In this document: piece by piece, positions 13,385-21,868 of the stretch
How the letters are laid out: the number at the start of each line of letters is the position of its first letter
Position numbering within the stretch: the stretch's first letter is position 1
Virus record (IMG/VR): IMGVR_UViG_3300044614_003071
Span: 1 to 24,181 of that record
Length of the DNA: 24,181 nucleotides
Origin: a virus
Reading direction: 5' to 3' (one strand)
Notes under the pieces: model-generated
Told to the model about the DNA's origin: nothing
Databases searched by the model: none
The model's input: only the letters and a program-made list of their open reading frames with translations
Position numbers and translations under genes: made by a program

Positions 13385-15952
13385 TTAACCGTTAGCGGTT
13401 AGTGCTCCAGTGCGATATAGAGTAAATTCGATGTAAATGAATTCTACTGCTCTGGTTGGCACAATACCAATCTGGGCTCTTAATTCATTTCTATCAATAA
13501 CATCGGGTGTGTTGAGAGTTTCATCTGCCACAACTTTATACGCTGTAATGCCTTGATTAACTTGAACATTGTTCAAGACACCTTCGCACAACAAGGCGAA
13601 CTGCTGACGAAGCGATTCGGTGTGTGGTTGGAACAGCAATCCTCTGCAACCTTGACGGATTTCTTTCTCAACATAGAACAACATGCGACGGACATTGATT
13701 CTGTCCAAAGCAGAAGGTAGTCTCTGTAGTGTCTTTTGACCCCAGATAACAAAGTCTGCCACATTCGCATAAGTTACAATCGGGTTGATTGCATTGCCAT
13801 TGCCATACATGGCGTCTTTTTCGGCCAAAGTAGGCTTAGCAGCAACACCAATGCAACCGGGTACAACACCACGTAGTAAGCCTGCGGGAGCAAACCATGG
13901 GAAGCTTTGATTGTCGCTACGAATAATAGCGGCAACAACGCCAACACTAGGTGGTACTAATACATCAACTAGATTGTAGTTGTCATAAATGTTAATCCAA
14001 GGCCAGTAGAGAGCAGCAAAATCAGAATCAAATCTCTGATTGTTAAGTTGGCTCTGACCATTCTGCCACTGAATAACATCAGTAGGTGATAATCCAAAAG
14101 GAGGATCAATAATAGCCAAGCAATCCTGACGGTACTGCTCACACATATCAATCATAGCCTCAATTACAGCGGTGCTGGATGCACCGGGTACTGCAACTAA
14201 GTTGATGTCAATTTGCTCAGGATCGCTTAGTGCATAAATGCCGCTTAAGTTGACAGGGCTGCCAATCAAAATCTCATCAATTGCAGCAGCATCTCCTGCT
14301 GGATAACCGTCAGAACCGCCAACTAAGCGAAGCTGATTAATAGCAGCAGTTGTCATAGGAGAACTAGCAGGTGGTGCTAAAGTTGCATCATTATCCAAAA
14401 TACGAATGTAGTTACTTCTGTCATTAATGTATGTTTGGACATAATAAGGTGAATCAGGGTTCTTTGTTAGATTGCCCCAGCTCTCAACTTGACTTGAGAA
14501 GCCAGTGTTACTATTATAAATGAAAACATCAAGTGTAAATGTAGAGCCCTGAGTATAGTTGGTACAAGTAACGAAGGTGTCATTACCTTCAATGCCGGGG
14601 CTGTCTGCAAATACCTGAAAAGTGTAGTAAGAAGTATCAGCAGGATCAGTGTTAGGCACGCCAATCCAGAATGCATTGGCGGATTCTGCGTTTGTATTGT
14701 CAGCAACACCAGTTAAGGTTAAGCCTGTAGATCCAGTCAAGTTCATATCGAATATGGCTGCAAGTGTTCCGCCTCTGACATTAATCTTGGCACTACGGCC
14801 ATAAAGACCACCACTTTCGGTTGTGTCAGCGGTTAGAGTAGTCACACCAATAGTGCTATTCACATTTGCAACGAATTGATAACAAGGTGGGGAAGAAACT
14901 GGGATATTATTGACACTAGGTGTTAAAGTAATTAAAGCTGTATTCAAATCTGCAACAAGATCGGCGCTAGAAGTATAATTCATTCCGCTTAACACGACGG
15001 AAAAATCATATAGTCTGAAAACGTTATCAACAGCAACGCTACCAGAGCCATCAACTACAACTTGTAGTGTGTACTTGCCTGTGGGGAAGTCCCAAATACC
15101 AGCAGTGCCGTGAGAAGCGTCAATAGGATAGTTTGGAGCAAGACCACTCTTCAGAGGAGCAGTACTACCAGTTGATAAACCTAGAGTGTTATTTACGTTC
15201 TGGAAAACACCCGGGCTAATGGTATTTGTAGAAACCGCACCACCAACAAGGTTGTTGATAACAGAAATAACTTCCATGGAATTCTGAGGTCCATAAGACC
15301 ATACTGTCGAAAGACCAAGAGCTACCTTAGAAGCAGTTGTGTAGGTGAAAAATTCGATACCATCTATCGCTGGATTAAGCTGGGCGTTCAAAATGGCAAC
15401 AATCTGTTCAATAGTATAAGACGCAATTGCCTGTCCTTCATCGCCAACAGACCAAGGTAGACGCAAAGATTTGCTGCTTAAAACGCCGTTTAAAGCCCAC
15501 TTGAAGTATTTGTCAGTGTTATTGCTTAAAGTGACCATATCTTTGTAAAAACGGACAACATCAGTAGGATTAAAAAGTGCACCATGAACCTTTAATAGTT
15601 GTCCAGCGGAAGGTACTTCTGTATTGGCTGTCAAAGCGTAGTACTGACTGTTCGGATCGGTATCAGCGACACGAACAATATAAACGCTATTAGTTTGGCT
15701 CAAACAAAGTTTTGCCGCATAAATCAAATAAGGCGGGTAATCAAGACCAAGATGAGGTACGCCAAAAACCGTCATAAGCTCAGTTTGAGATGCGACCAAG
15801 GTAGGAGTATTGATAGGTCCCTTACTGCAGTATCCTACCAAACCTACAGAGTTTGTTGACTGAGAAATGCTCAAAACAGTCAAATCAGTTTCAGTGAAGC
15901 GCACTGATGGGCTGATTGTATTAGAGGGTGGAAAAGACTGTAAAAGTGCCAT
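13385..15952 (-). CDS. 18: Contractile tail sheath protein, T4 gp18 family
   Basis: An 855-aa sheath subunit that polymerises around the tail tube and contracts at infection. The N-terminal arm has SVGLVGYCSKGPINTP typical of sheath proteins. The C-terminal core has WPWINIYD, FAPAGLLRGVV, RRMLFYVEKEIRQGCRGLLFQP and the final AVEFIYIEFTLYRTGA, the conserved sheath terminus. The middle (about residues 120-520) is Ser/Thr/Asn-rich and variable and accounts for being about 200 residues longer than T4 gp18 (659 aa); such insertions lie on the outer surface in known sheaths. AGGAG lies seven bases before the ATG. A perfect TATAAATA overlaps the start codon, discussed under findings. Confidence 0.93.
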   Translation of the reverse strand: MALLQSFPPSNTISPSVRFTETDLTVLSISQSTNSVGLVGYCSKGPINTPTLVASQTELMTVFGVPHLGLDYPPYLIYAAKLCLSQTNSVYIVRVADTDPNSQYYALTANTEVPSAGQLLKVHGALFNPTDVVRFYKDMVTLSNNTDKYFKWALNGVLSSKSLRLPWSVGDEGQAIASYTIEQIVAILNAQLNPAIDGIEFFTYTTASKVALGLSTVWSYGPQNSMEVISVINNLVGGAVSTNTISPGVFQNVNNTLGLSTGSTAPLKSGLAPNYPIDASHGTAGIWDFPTGKYTLQVVVDGSGSVAVDNVFRLYDFSVVLSGMNYTSSADLVADLNTALITLTPSVNNIPVSSPPCYQFVANVNSTIGVTTLTADTTESGGLYGRSAKINVRGGTLAAIFDMNLTGSTGLTLTGVADNTNAESANAFWIGVPNTDPADTSYYTFQVFADSPGIEGNDTFVTCTNYTQGSTFTLDVFIYNSNTGFSSQVESWGNLTKNPDSPYYVQTYINDRSNYIRILDNDATLAPPASSPMTTAAINQLRLVGGSDGYPAGDAAAIDEILIGSPVNLSGIYALSDPEQIDINLVAVPGASSTAVIEAMIDMCEQYRQDCLAIIDPPFGLSPTDVIQWQNGQSQLNNQRFDSDFAALYWPWINIYDNYNLVDVLVPPSVGVVAAIIRSDNQSFPWFAPAGLLRGVVPGCIGVAAKPTLAEKDAMYGNGNAINPIVTYANVADFVIWGQKTLQRLPSALDRINVRRMLFYVEKEIRQGCRGLLFQPHTESLRQQFALLCEGVLNNVQVNQGITAYKVVADETLNTPDVIDRNELRAQIGIVPTRAVEFIYIEFTLYRTGALTANG

Positions 15953-15970
15953 ATTTATACTCCTATAATG

Positions 15971-16174
15971 TTAATCGTTCAATACTCTTTGCTTTATATA
16001 ACCAGACCTCTCTGCATCATCTATATATTGAGTATGTAAATTATCTTCAATTAATATTTTATTTTTTCCTTTGCCGATACCGGGTAGATTGACGACCGAA
16101 TATGAATTGGTTGTTCTTTTTGATTTAACAATCAATTGCACAGGAGATCTCTTCAAATTCGTTATTTCAATCAT
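15971..16174 (-). CDS. Hypothetical 67-aa protein upstream of the sheath
   Basis: A small basic protein of probable beta character: IEITNLKRSPVQLIVKSKR, then SVVNLPGIGKGKNKILIED, then a short helix. Its ATG overlaps the gp15-like stop (ATGA) with AGAAGGGG upstream, so it is translationally coupled, and it ends 18 bases before the sheath start. In Mu-like phages a comparably small protein (DUF2635) stands just before the sheath gene. The position and size are similar, but homology cannot be claimed from sequence alone. Confidence 0.7.
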   Translation of the reverse strand: MIEITNLKRSPVQLIVKSKRTTNSYSVVNLPGIGKGKNKILIEDNLHTQYIDDAERSGYIKQRVLND

Positions 16175-17169
16175 TGTACCCCTTCTACCGACTCTTCTAG
16201 CCTCTTAATTACTTCCGAAATTTCGGATTCATTAAGAGAATTTACAAAGTCCACTTTAGTATTGAGAACAGCTTTGTTCCTCGTAATTGGCTGGTTAACA
16301 TACGTTTCAGCCGTAATACCAAATTGAAACTTTATAACTCTTAGAGCCGCATCTCCCGGTTCTGTTTCTAAATTGTTAGCTATGCTATCCAACTTGACAC
16401 AAACTTCCCAAAGAACGCCTCTAACCTTTATATATGCAACAGGACTAAATTTAGTCAGTATTTGTTCCAGTATTTGATTCATATCTTCAAGTTGCAATGT
16501 CCATGCATACATTGTATAGCCAATATTAATAGGAATACCTCTGGCTAATCCAAATACTGTGTCTCTTTCAAAACGCTCAGATTCAACAAAAGTAGGCTTA
16601 TTTTGATTGTCCTTCAAAAAAGTTATAGCCTTGTGATAAGTGTATCTGTTAGCATCAACACTATAATCAGTACTACTAATTGCTAACATTGGTAATCTAA
16701 TTCTGTCTACCACCAAGGTTAAATCTTTTCTCACATTTTGCTGAACTATTGCTGCAACTGCTCTTTCTTGAGTTGCCCAAATAATTGGAACTTGATGTGC
16801 TTTGCCATCATCATCTAATACTACTAAATTTCTAAACAAATCCATAATTGCTTCATCACAGCTGCGGATGGAACGAGCATAACGGTAAACAACATTTCTG
16901 TTAGGAGGATTTAAATTATTTACAATTTGACCTGTTTGCATCGGGTCAGAATTGTTTTCGCTCCCAAGCATATATTTCTTGTCAAGAAAATCATCAAACC
17001 AATCTGAGGGTGCCCCCATATTGTTTAATTGGTTATTTTGATTATCAGGAGGCTGATCACAAAATCCCGGTGGCGGATCAATATTTTCTGAACGCCACAT
17101 AGGTGACTGCTCTTGGCAGTTATTCAGTGTAGGATCATAAGAATTTGGATTTGGACCTATAGGTTGCAT
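16171..17169 (-). CDS. 15: Tail sheath stabiliser/completion protein, T4 gp15-like
   Basis: 332 aa. The first 85 residues are disordered and rich in Asn and Pro. The core from about residue 90 follows the T4 gp15 plan by eye: RYARSIRSCDEAIMDLFRNLVV, then VPIIWATQERAVA (against VPITYASKEHFM), RIRLPMLAISSTDYSVD, INIGYTMYAWTLQLEDMNQILEQIL (against IYELSIFTRYEDDMFQIVEQIL), a final VIKFQFGITAETYVNQPI strand pair, and a helical tail. In T4 gp15 caps the tail and joins it to the head. The upstream position relative to sheath and tube also matches T4. No Shine-Dalgarno site is seen before the ATG. Confidence 0.78.
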   Translation of the reverse strand: MQPIGPNPNSYDPTLNNCQEQSPMWRSENIDPPPGFCDQPPDNQNNQLNNMGAPSDWFDDFLDKKYMLGSENNSDPMQTGQIVNNLNPPNRNVVYRYARSIRSCDEAIMDLFRNLVVLDDDGKAHQVPIIWATQERAVAAIVQQNVRKDLTLVVDRIRLPMLAISSTDYSVDANRYTYHKAITFLKDNQNKPTFVESERFERDTVFGLARGIPINIGYTMYAWTLQLEDMNQILEQILTKFSPVAYIKVRGVLWEVCVKLDSIANNLETEPGDAALRVIKFQFGITAETYVNQPITRNKAVLNTKVDFVNSLNESEISEVIKRLEESVEGVQ

Positions 17170-17202
17170 AGTATAATTTAGTTATCATCGAGAATACAAA
17201 AA
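17170..17202. promoter_or_regulatory. Divergent promoter gap
   Basis: These 33 bases separate the leftward gp15-like gene from the rightward gene at 17203. On the plus strand they contain TATAAT at 17172-17177. Neither start has a Shine-Dalgarno site, so both transcripts may have very short leaders. Confidence 0.4.
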
Positions 17203-18045
17203 ATGAAAATACTATACCGCTCAATTTTTCAAGAAAATTATCTAAGACCTGTTGCAATACCACAAGAAGGATGGGCAGGAAGCCAAAATGAATTTAAAAA
17301 TAAAAATATAGTTCAACCATTTATGTGTAAACCCTTTTTATCAGCAGCAACTTATGGATATGAAATTTTATATCCATATAAAACTAAATTAGAAGTTACA
17401 AACAATGGGAAAGAGTTGGAATTCAAAGCTGAAGATAACTGGAAAGAAGATGAAATTTATTTGAAAAAATTAAAAGGCACTCCAGCAGGACAAATAGCTC
17501 CAAATTTTTTTGGACTTAATATTGGTCATGACATAGAAGTTTCAAATTCGCAATTGCTAAGAATAAACACACATCCAGCTTATTACACCGGAACTACAAA
17601 TATATGCGCTGTGCCGGGACATTTGGAAACAGCATGGTGGTCTTCTCTGTTATTCATAGTTTTCAAAGCACCATTGCCAAATCAGTCTGTAATTTTTACT
17701 CACAATTCTCCAATTGGTGTTTTTTATCCCCTAAACCAACAGAAGAAAATTGAATTGAGTCGAATGAACAAAAATAAAGCAGACAAAAGAGCACGCATGG
17801 CAAGCGGTCTACACAGTAAGAGAGAAAATATCAGTGAGAATTACAAAGATGCAAAAGATAATCAATTCGATAATTTATATAAAATAATTTCGTCATGCAA
17901 AAATACTATGGATGCTCAAGATTTTGAAAAATTCATGAATAAGATAAGCAATTCATTGGGTGACATTAAGAAATGTCCATTTGCACTTATAAAAAAAGGG
18001 CCACCAAATGGTGACCCTTCTGAGATCCAAAATAACAAAAATTAA
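17203..18045 (+). CDS. Hypothetical 280-aa protein
   Basis: Residues 1-190 look like one globular, beta-rich domain: PFLSAATYGYEILYPYKTKLEV, then IGHDIEVSNSQLLRINTHP, then HLETAWWSSLLFIVFKAP and SPIGVFYPL. This layout is reminiscent of the DUF6065 group, but I cannot confirm it. Residues 190-280 are a lysine-rich helical tail. No Shine-Dalgarno site precedes the ATG. It is a single rightward gene between two leftward virion blocks. Its stop shares TTAA with the stop of the convergent 224-aa gene, and its last codons contain the terminator of that opposite-strand unit. Confidence 0.68.
   Translation: MKILYRSIFQENYLRPVAIPQEGWAGSQNEFKNKNIVQPFMCKPFLSAATYGYEILYPYKTKLEVTNNGKELEFKAEDNWKEDEIYLKKLKGTPAGQIAPNFFGLNIGHDIEVSNSQLLRINTHPAYYTGTTNICAVPGHLETAWWSSLLFIVFKAPLPNQSVIFTHNSPIGVFYPLNQQKKIELSRMNKNKADKRARMASGLHSKRENISENYKDAKDNQFDNLYKIISSCKNTMDAQDFEKFMNKISNSLGDIKKCPFALIKKGPPNGDPSEIQNNKN
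17991..18019 (-). terminator. Rho-independent terminator of the leftward neck unit
   Basis: In the leftward transcript AAGGGUCACC pairs with GGUGGCCCUU around an AUUU loop, 10 bp including one U-G wobble, followed by a seven-base T-run. It lies about 25 bases past the stop of the 224-aa gene, inside the coding end of the rightward 280-aa gene. In the rightward sense the wobble becomes a C-A mismatch and no T-run follows, so it is one-directional. Confidence 0.85.
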
Positions 18046-18716
18046 CCCATAGCAAAACCGCCGAAGCCTAAAGCGCCGGGTCCAGTAGTGCCGGGAGTAG
18101 AACCGCCAGCCATATTGCCACCCATGTCACCAGAACCGCTGCCATTGCTGGGGAACATATTGCCACCACCAGCAGCATCCCCAAACGTGCCACCGTAGGC
18201 AGTTTCAGTACCGGGAGGAATTTCATCAGGTGAAGTAGGAATTTCATTGCTAGCAACGCTTTGATCACTCTCACCTTCATTGTCGTCAGGTGGTTGTTTG
18301 CCAGTCAATCTAGCTAAGTTATTTTTAATTGCGTTTAACTGTGGCAATAAATCTTCTTCAACAATTTGTTGCTTTTCTTCATCACCATCTACTTTTTGTT
18401 TTGTTACGAAATTGATAATATCCTGAACCATAGGATAAATCTCTTCAATTGTCATACCTTCAGGAGGTGCAGTCTGATTTCTATCAGGGGCCTTGCCTTC
18501 CTCAGGAGCAGTAGCCCCTTCATCACCCATATCACCAGTGGGCATATTCATACCACTCATATCCATGCCGCCAGCAGCAGGGTCAGCAGGAGTCATCATG
18601 CCACCGGGAGGAGCAGCACCCATGCCCATATTTGGCGGAGCCATGGTATTTGTGCCGTCTTGTTCATTCATCTTTTTTTTCTTTAGTAAATCATAAAATT
18701 CAAAGAAACTTTTCAT
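18042..18716 (-). CDS. Low-complexity Gly/Met/Pro-rich protein
   Basis: A 224-aa protein of biased composition: residues 20-85 and 150-224 are rich in Gly, Met, Pro, Asp and Ala and are probably disordered; a central segment (about 88-142, from MTIEEIYPMV to ARLTGK) is helical. The N-terminus MKSFFEFYDLLKKKK is amphipathic and like the capsid-targeting peptides of T4 internal proteins, though no LxE cleavage motif follows closely. AAGGAG lies six bases before the ATG. It is the last gene of the leftward neck unit, ten bases after the 191-aa gene, and is closed by the terminator at 17991-18019. Function unknown; a virion or scaffold-like role is inferred from position. Confidence 0.72.
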   Translation of the reverse strand: MKSFFEFYDLLKKKKMNEQDGTNTMAPPNMGMGAAPPGGMMTPADPAAGGMDMSGMNMPTGDMGDEGATAPEEGKAPDRNQTAPPEGMTIEEIYPMVQDIINFVTKQKVDGDEEKQQIVEEDLLPQLNAIKNNLARLTGKQPPDDNEGESDQSVASNEIPTSPDEIPPGTETAYGGTFGDAAGGGNMFPSNGSGSGDMGGNMAGGSTPGTTGPGALGFGGFAMG

Positions 18717-18726
18717 ACTATCTCCT

Positions 18727-19302
18727 TTATAGAACTTTATATGCAGGCAAGTCGCCTACGGGTTGTATTACTGATTCGTAGTTTACGGCTTGTCCGCCAT
18801 TCAATGAATTGCCAGAAACAGCGTCTTCTTGGAATCTTTGACACAAACATTGAAGTCTAACTACTTGATACATTTTCATTTCAGAGGTTTTTCTTTCTAC
18901 AATTACCCAGTTCTCCCTTAGAAAAGGGGTGAAAAACCTAGAGCCAATTTTTGGCACATGCCCCAAGGTGTTTATAACTGACAAATAGTTGAATTCAAAC
19001 AACATATCGTCTGGAGAATCTATGCCAAAAGGCGATTGGAAATTTTGACTTGGAACAGGTTCGTAGTAACAGTATAAGCACACAGGTGTAGGACTGTAAA
19101 TCTTAGTCCGGCTTTCAAGATACAAAGGGTCTATAGTATTCATGTTTACGAATAATTCGTAATAATAAATTGGACTCCCACCCTGTTTGATTGCAGCTTG
19201 GTCCCATTCGTTAAACAGAGCATGCTCTGGTAAGCCATCATCAAATTGTTGAAGACTTCCAGTTGGTGCATAAGGTCTGCCATTAGCTGCATATACCGTC
19301 AT
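18727..19302 (-). CDS. Probable neck protein, T4 gp14-like
   Basis: 191 aa. YYYELFVN, CLYCYYEPVPSQNFQSPFG and then VPKIGSRFFTPFLRENWVIVERKT ... MYQVVRLQCLCQRF resemble, in order and spacing, the gp14 segments [28 protein letters not shown] and PFYQLG...KFIYSGE. In T4 gp14 forms part of the neck that closes the head and receives the tail. Position supports this, since it lies two leftward genes upstream of the gp15-like gene. The match is by eye and weak; another head-tail connector is the alternative. The ATG overlaps the upstream stop (ATGA) and AAGGTTGG precedes it. Confidence 0.62.
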   Translation of the reverse strand: MTVYAANGRPYAPTGSLQQFDDGLPEHALFNEWDQAAIKQGGSPIYYYELFVNMNTIDPLYLESRTKIYSPTPVCLYCYYEPVPSQNFQSPFGIDSPDDMLFEFNYLSVINTLGHVPKIGSRFFTPFLRENWVIVERKTSEMKMYQVVRLQCLCQRFQEDAVSGNSLNGGQAVNYESVIQPVGDLPAYKVL

Positions 19303-20762
19303 ATGTGCCCAACCTTTCTGAAATTGTCAAGAATGTCCTCGCAATCTTTCGTCAAATCAAGGTAAATAGGATCGCCCTCAGCATCTTTGCCGAGGAACAA
19401 AGCTGACCTAACTGCAGCCGGATCGTTGCTCGAATTGATTATGGCTCGATAACGTTCTTGAAAATCTAAAAAGTCTCTTTCAATTTGATAATTTATATCT
19501 GTAACAGGATAATCTATATCAAAAACAGCACTGCCAACTTCTGTTGGAGATAATGCTCCCTTGGCAGTAGTTGGCTTTCCTTTCATCTGTTGATTTGTTG
19601 TAATATCAGCGCAAAAGTTTAATAAATTCATAGCCTCAGGGCTATTGGAAACAAAAGGTATAGATTTGTATTGTTCAACAATCGGTCCCATTTTTTGGTC
19701 AGGACCTCTAGATGCTATAGCCATAAGACATGCAGGAACAACTGTTGATGCAACCAATAATCTCGCATCAGCACTAGGTTGAGATTCATTTAATTGGTTT
19801 GCAACGAATTGTTTAAAGTTGTCACTGCTAACTAAGCCTGTTAATGCACCCTTTTCAGCAAATTTGAATTTATCAAATGCAGTTTTATCAAGACCTTGAG
19901 AATTACTGCCCGAAGGAACTGTATTGATATATTTGCCTAGCAAAGAAAGAATGGAATATTTCTTCATATCTCCAAAGTCTTTCCAAGGTATTTTGCCGCT
20001 GCCTCTCTCTGCTTGATTTTGTACTTTATCGTAAACTTTTTCTGCTTCGTTTATGTACTTAGTTGATTTGGCTGATTGATAGGCTCTTAAACAATCATCT
20101 AATTTATTTAATAAATTACCTCTAAGCTGATTCATTTCAGCATTTTCATCATCGTCAAACTGGCCCGCATCGATAGCATCATCTACATTAGAACCAGTAG
20201 AGGCTTCTGCGCCTCCAGTTGAATCGGCATCTGAGCCAACGCCAGCGCCGCCTTTGCCTTTAAGGCCTTTTTCCATGTTCCAAACCGCCTTGTTTATGAC
20301 GAGCCAGTTCAATAGTTCAGGAACATTGTTTATTTGGTATTGAGAATGTTTTTGCCCTTTTTTTGTTACATTTGCTTTGGCAATCATATCATCAAGAGTG
20401 GCAAATTGGTCATATGGCATACTTTGCAATGACCTAGCAATATTTTTCTCTATTACGTCCGAATTTCCGACATCGCCTTGACTCAAAATGTATAAAGGTC
20501 TGGCAAATGGAAATTTAGTGCCCAAACTTTCTCCTGTTTGGTCGTTCAAAACAGTTTGCAAATCTGTTTTTTGCTGTGGAGTCATATAATCTGGATGTGA
20601 CTGTGCATGTGCCAACATTTTATGAATTAATGGATCAATGTACTTCTTCTTATACAGCATTATGGTTTGGCCAGCAGCGAAATGAAAATCTTTATTGAAG
20701 CGTTCTATCGCCTCATTAAAGAACCAGTCTGCAAAACTAAACTCAACTAATAGTTTAAACAT
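19299..20762 (-). CDS. Unrecognised 487-aa head/neck-region protein
   Basis: Mostly helical and soluble. Residues 1-165 include an aromatic N-terminus (MFKLLVEFSFADWFFNEAI). A Gly/Ala/Ser/Asp-rich linker spans about 166-205. Residues 205-487 are a second helical domain ending in FLDFQERYRAIINSSND and a C-terminal helix. No enzyme motif is visible. Its ATG overlaps the upstream stop by 8 bases and its stop overlaps the next start by 4, so it is translated in step with its neighbours, which suggests virion assembly. Only a weak TTGGAAA site precedes the start. Confidence 0.75.
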   Translation of the reverse strand: MFKLLVEFSFADWFFNEAIERFNKDFHFAAGQTIMLYKKKYIDPLIHKMLAHAQSHPDYMTPQQKTDLQTVLNDQTGESLGTKFPFARPLYILSQGDVGNSDVIEKNIARSLQSMPYDQFATLDDMIAKANVTKKGQKHSQYQINNVPELLNWLVINKAVWNMEKGLKGKGGAGVGSDADSTGGAEASTGSNVDDAIDAGQFDDDENAEMNQLRGNLLNKLDDCLRAYQSAKSTKYINEAEKVYDKVQNQAERGSGKIPWKDFGDMKKYSILSLLGKYINTVPSGSNSQGLDKTAFDKFKFAEKGALTGLVSSDNFKQFVANQLNESQPSADARLLVASTVVPACLMAIASRGPDQKMGPIVEQYKSIPFVSNSPEAMNLLNFCADITTNQQMKGKPTTAKGALSPTEVGSAVFDIDYPVTDINYQIERDFLDFQERYRAIINSSNDPAAVRSALFLGKDAEGDPIYLDLTKDCEDILDNFRKVGHI

Positions 20763-21174
20763 TTTCCAAGTTAATTGTTAGAGTAATAGCTACCGTTCCG
20801 CCAGCAGGAGGAATTGTAAAAGGAGCATTCGTAAATCTTTCAAGCCAGAGAAGATTGTTATTGGAATCAGTCACATAATAACCATACAACAACGTAGCAG
20901 TTGAATTAGATGTGAATGTGAAGGTCTGCTCACTATAACCCGCTTCAGCATAGTCAGCACCTACAGGTGTCGCTATAAGCCAGCTTGCATTCGTTACAGT
21001 AATCATGCTGTAACCATAAGTGGTCGCAGGAGGCGTTAAATCTCCCAAAGTAGTAAACGCTGTTGGCGTAGTATTACTCTGATATAGACCTAGAAGCAAA
21101 TTTGCTGTCTGGTTTTGATTCAACATTTTCTGTAAAAGGCTAACTTCCCCAACATTTGGTACTACAAGAGCCAT
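20755..21174 (-). CDS. Conserved phage virion-type beta protein
   Basis: 139 aa, starting MALVVPNVGEV. This beginning, the NLLLGLYQSNTTP segment, and NLLWLERFTNAPFTIPPAGG followed by a threonine-rich final strand match a widespread small phage protein family that I remember as unnamed and probably structural. The fold is beta-rich with no cysteines or membrane segment. The longer frame from 21270 would add a hydrophobic leader, but GGAGG at 21179-21183 sits four bases from the ATG at 21174, and the family begins MALVVP, so the shorter start is used. An ATG at 21177 is too close to the GGAGG. Confidence 0.75.
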   Translation of the reverse strand: MALVVPNVGEVSLLQKMLNQNQTANLLLGLYQSNTTPTAFTTLGDLTPPATTYGYSMITVTNASWLIATPVGADYAEAGYSEQTFTFTSNSTATLLYGYYVTDSNNNLLWLERFTNAPFTIPPAGGTVAITLTINLENV

Positions 21175-21177
21175 CAT

Positions 21178-21211
21178 ACCTCCAAATAGTATAACTATAT
21201 ATATTAATAGA
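21178..21211. promoter_or_regulatory. Divergent promoter gap
   Basis: The AT-rich gap between the leftward virion gene and the rightward gene at 21212 contains TATAACTATATATATTAATA. Several TATA-type elements can be read on each strand, so the exact promoter cannot be fixed. Confidence 0.35.
21179..21183 (-). promoter_or_regulatory. Shine-Dalgarno site that decides the start at 21174
   Basis: GGAGG in the leftward transcript lies four bases from the ATG at 21174 and one base from the ATG at 21177. This favours 21174 over both 21177 and the upstream 21270 start. Confidence 0.75.
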
Positions 21212-21868
21212 ATGGTAATTAAAAATAAAAATGGTTCCGAATATAAGGTCAGGCAACCAAACCCTATCATGAAAAATCAAGAAGTCTGGAATGATTTTGT
21301 TTTGCACAACATGGACTTCGATGGCAACGTCGTAGAAAATGCCGAACAAAAAAGCAAAAACAACAAGAAAAAACTTGTTTTAGGTTCTGAAAAAACCATA
21401 AAAACAAACGATATTCCAGTAGTTTTGCCTCCTGTAAAAAAGATAGAACAAGACGACGGTTTCATAATCCCAGATTTCAGCAAACCCGAAAATGAACCTG
21501 AACCTACACCACAACCAAAAGATGAGGTTTTAAGACCAAAATCAATTAACCAAAAATTATTAAATTACAAAAAAGATGTTATGTATTGCCTGCTAGCAGA
21601 AACTAAAGAGAACTTTGACCCTTTATATTCTGAAAAATCAATAAAAATAAATTACGTAAAAAGTTTAATTTTTGAAAATATAATCATTTCACAAAGTGAT
21701 ATTGAGTTAATTTTTTGGAGTCATTTAGACTTCTTGACAAAAAACAGCGTTGTCTATCCCAAAGATGAACACCACCGTTGGTGGAAAATAGATGTAATCC
21801 GTTCAGCACCCGATGGCAAATTCTTCCAGTGTGTGCCCACCACAATACAACCAAGCTTTAAACGTTAA
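21212..21868 (+). CDS. Hypothetical 218-aa protein
   Basis: Residues 1-36 (NGSEYKVRQPNPIMKNQEVW) look conserved, which favours the first ATG over the internal one at 21269. Residues 40-115 are a disordered Lys/Pro/Glu linker. Residues 116-218 form a compact domain ending HHRWWKIDVIRSAPDG followed by KFFQCVPTTIQPSF. I do not recognise the family. It is a lone rightward gene inside a leftward virion block, without a Shine-Dalgarno site, and its end overlaps the convergent 90-aa gene by 11 bases. Confidence 0.68.
   Translation: MVIKNKNGSEYKVRQPNPIMKNQEVWNDFVLHNMDFDGNVVENAEQKSKNNKKKLVLGSEKTIKTNDIPVVLPPVKKIEQDDGFIIPDFSKPENEPEPTPQPKDEVLRPKSINQKLLNYKKDVMYCLLAETKENFDPLYSEKSIKINYVKSLIFENIIISQSDIELIFWSHLDFLTKNSVVYPKDEHHRWWKIDVIRSAPDGKFFQCVPTTIQPSFKR

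Noticed and set aside
14467-14709. Leftward 80-aa frame, and others like it (13573-13770, 13969-14151), inside the sheath gene
   Set aside because: They are Leu/Ile/Thr-rich shadows of the sheath reading frame with no start signals.
18665-18690. A-run with A AAA AAG near the start of the 224-aa gene
   Set aside because: A -1 slip gives two codons and a stop; it looks like a lysine run.
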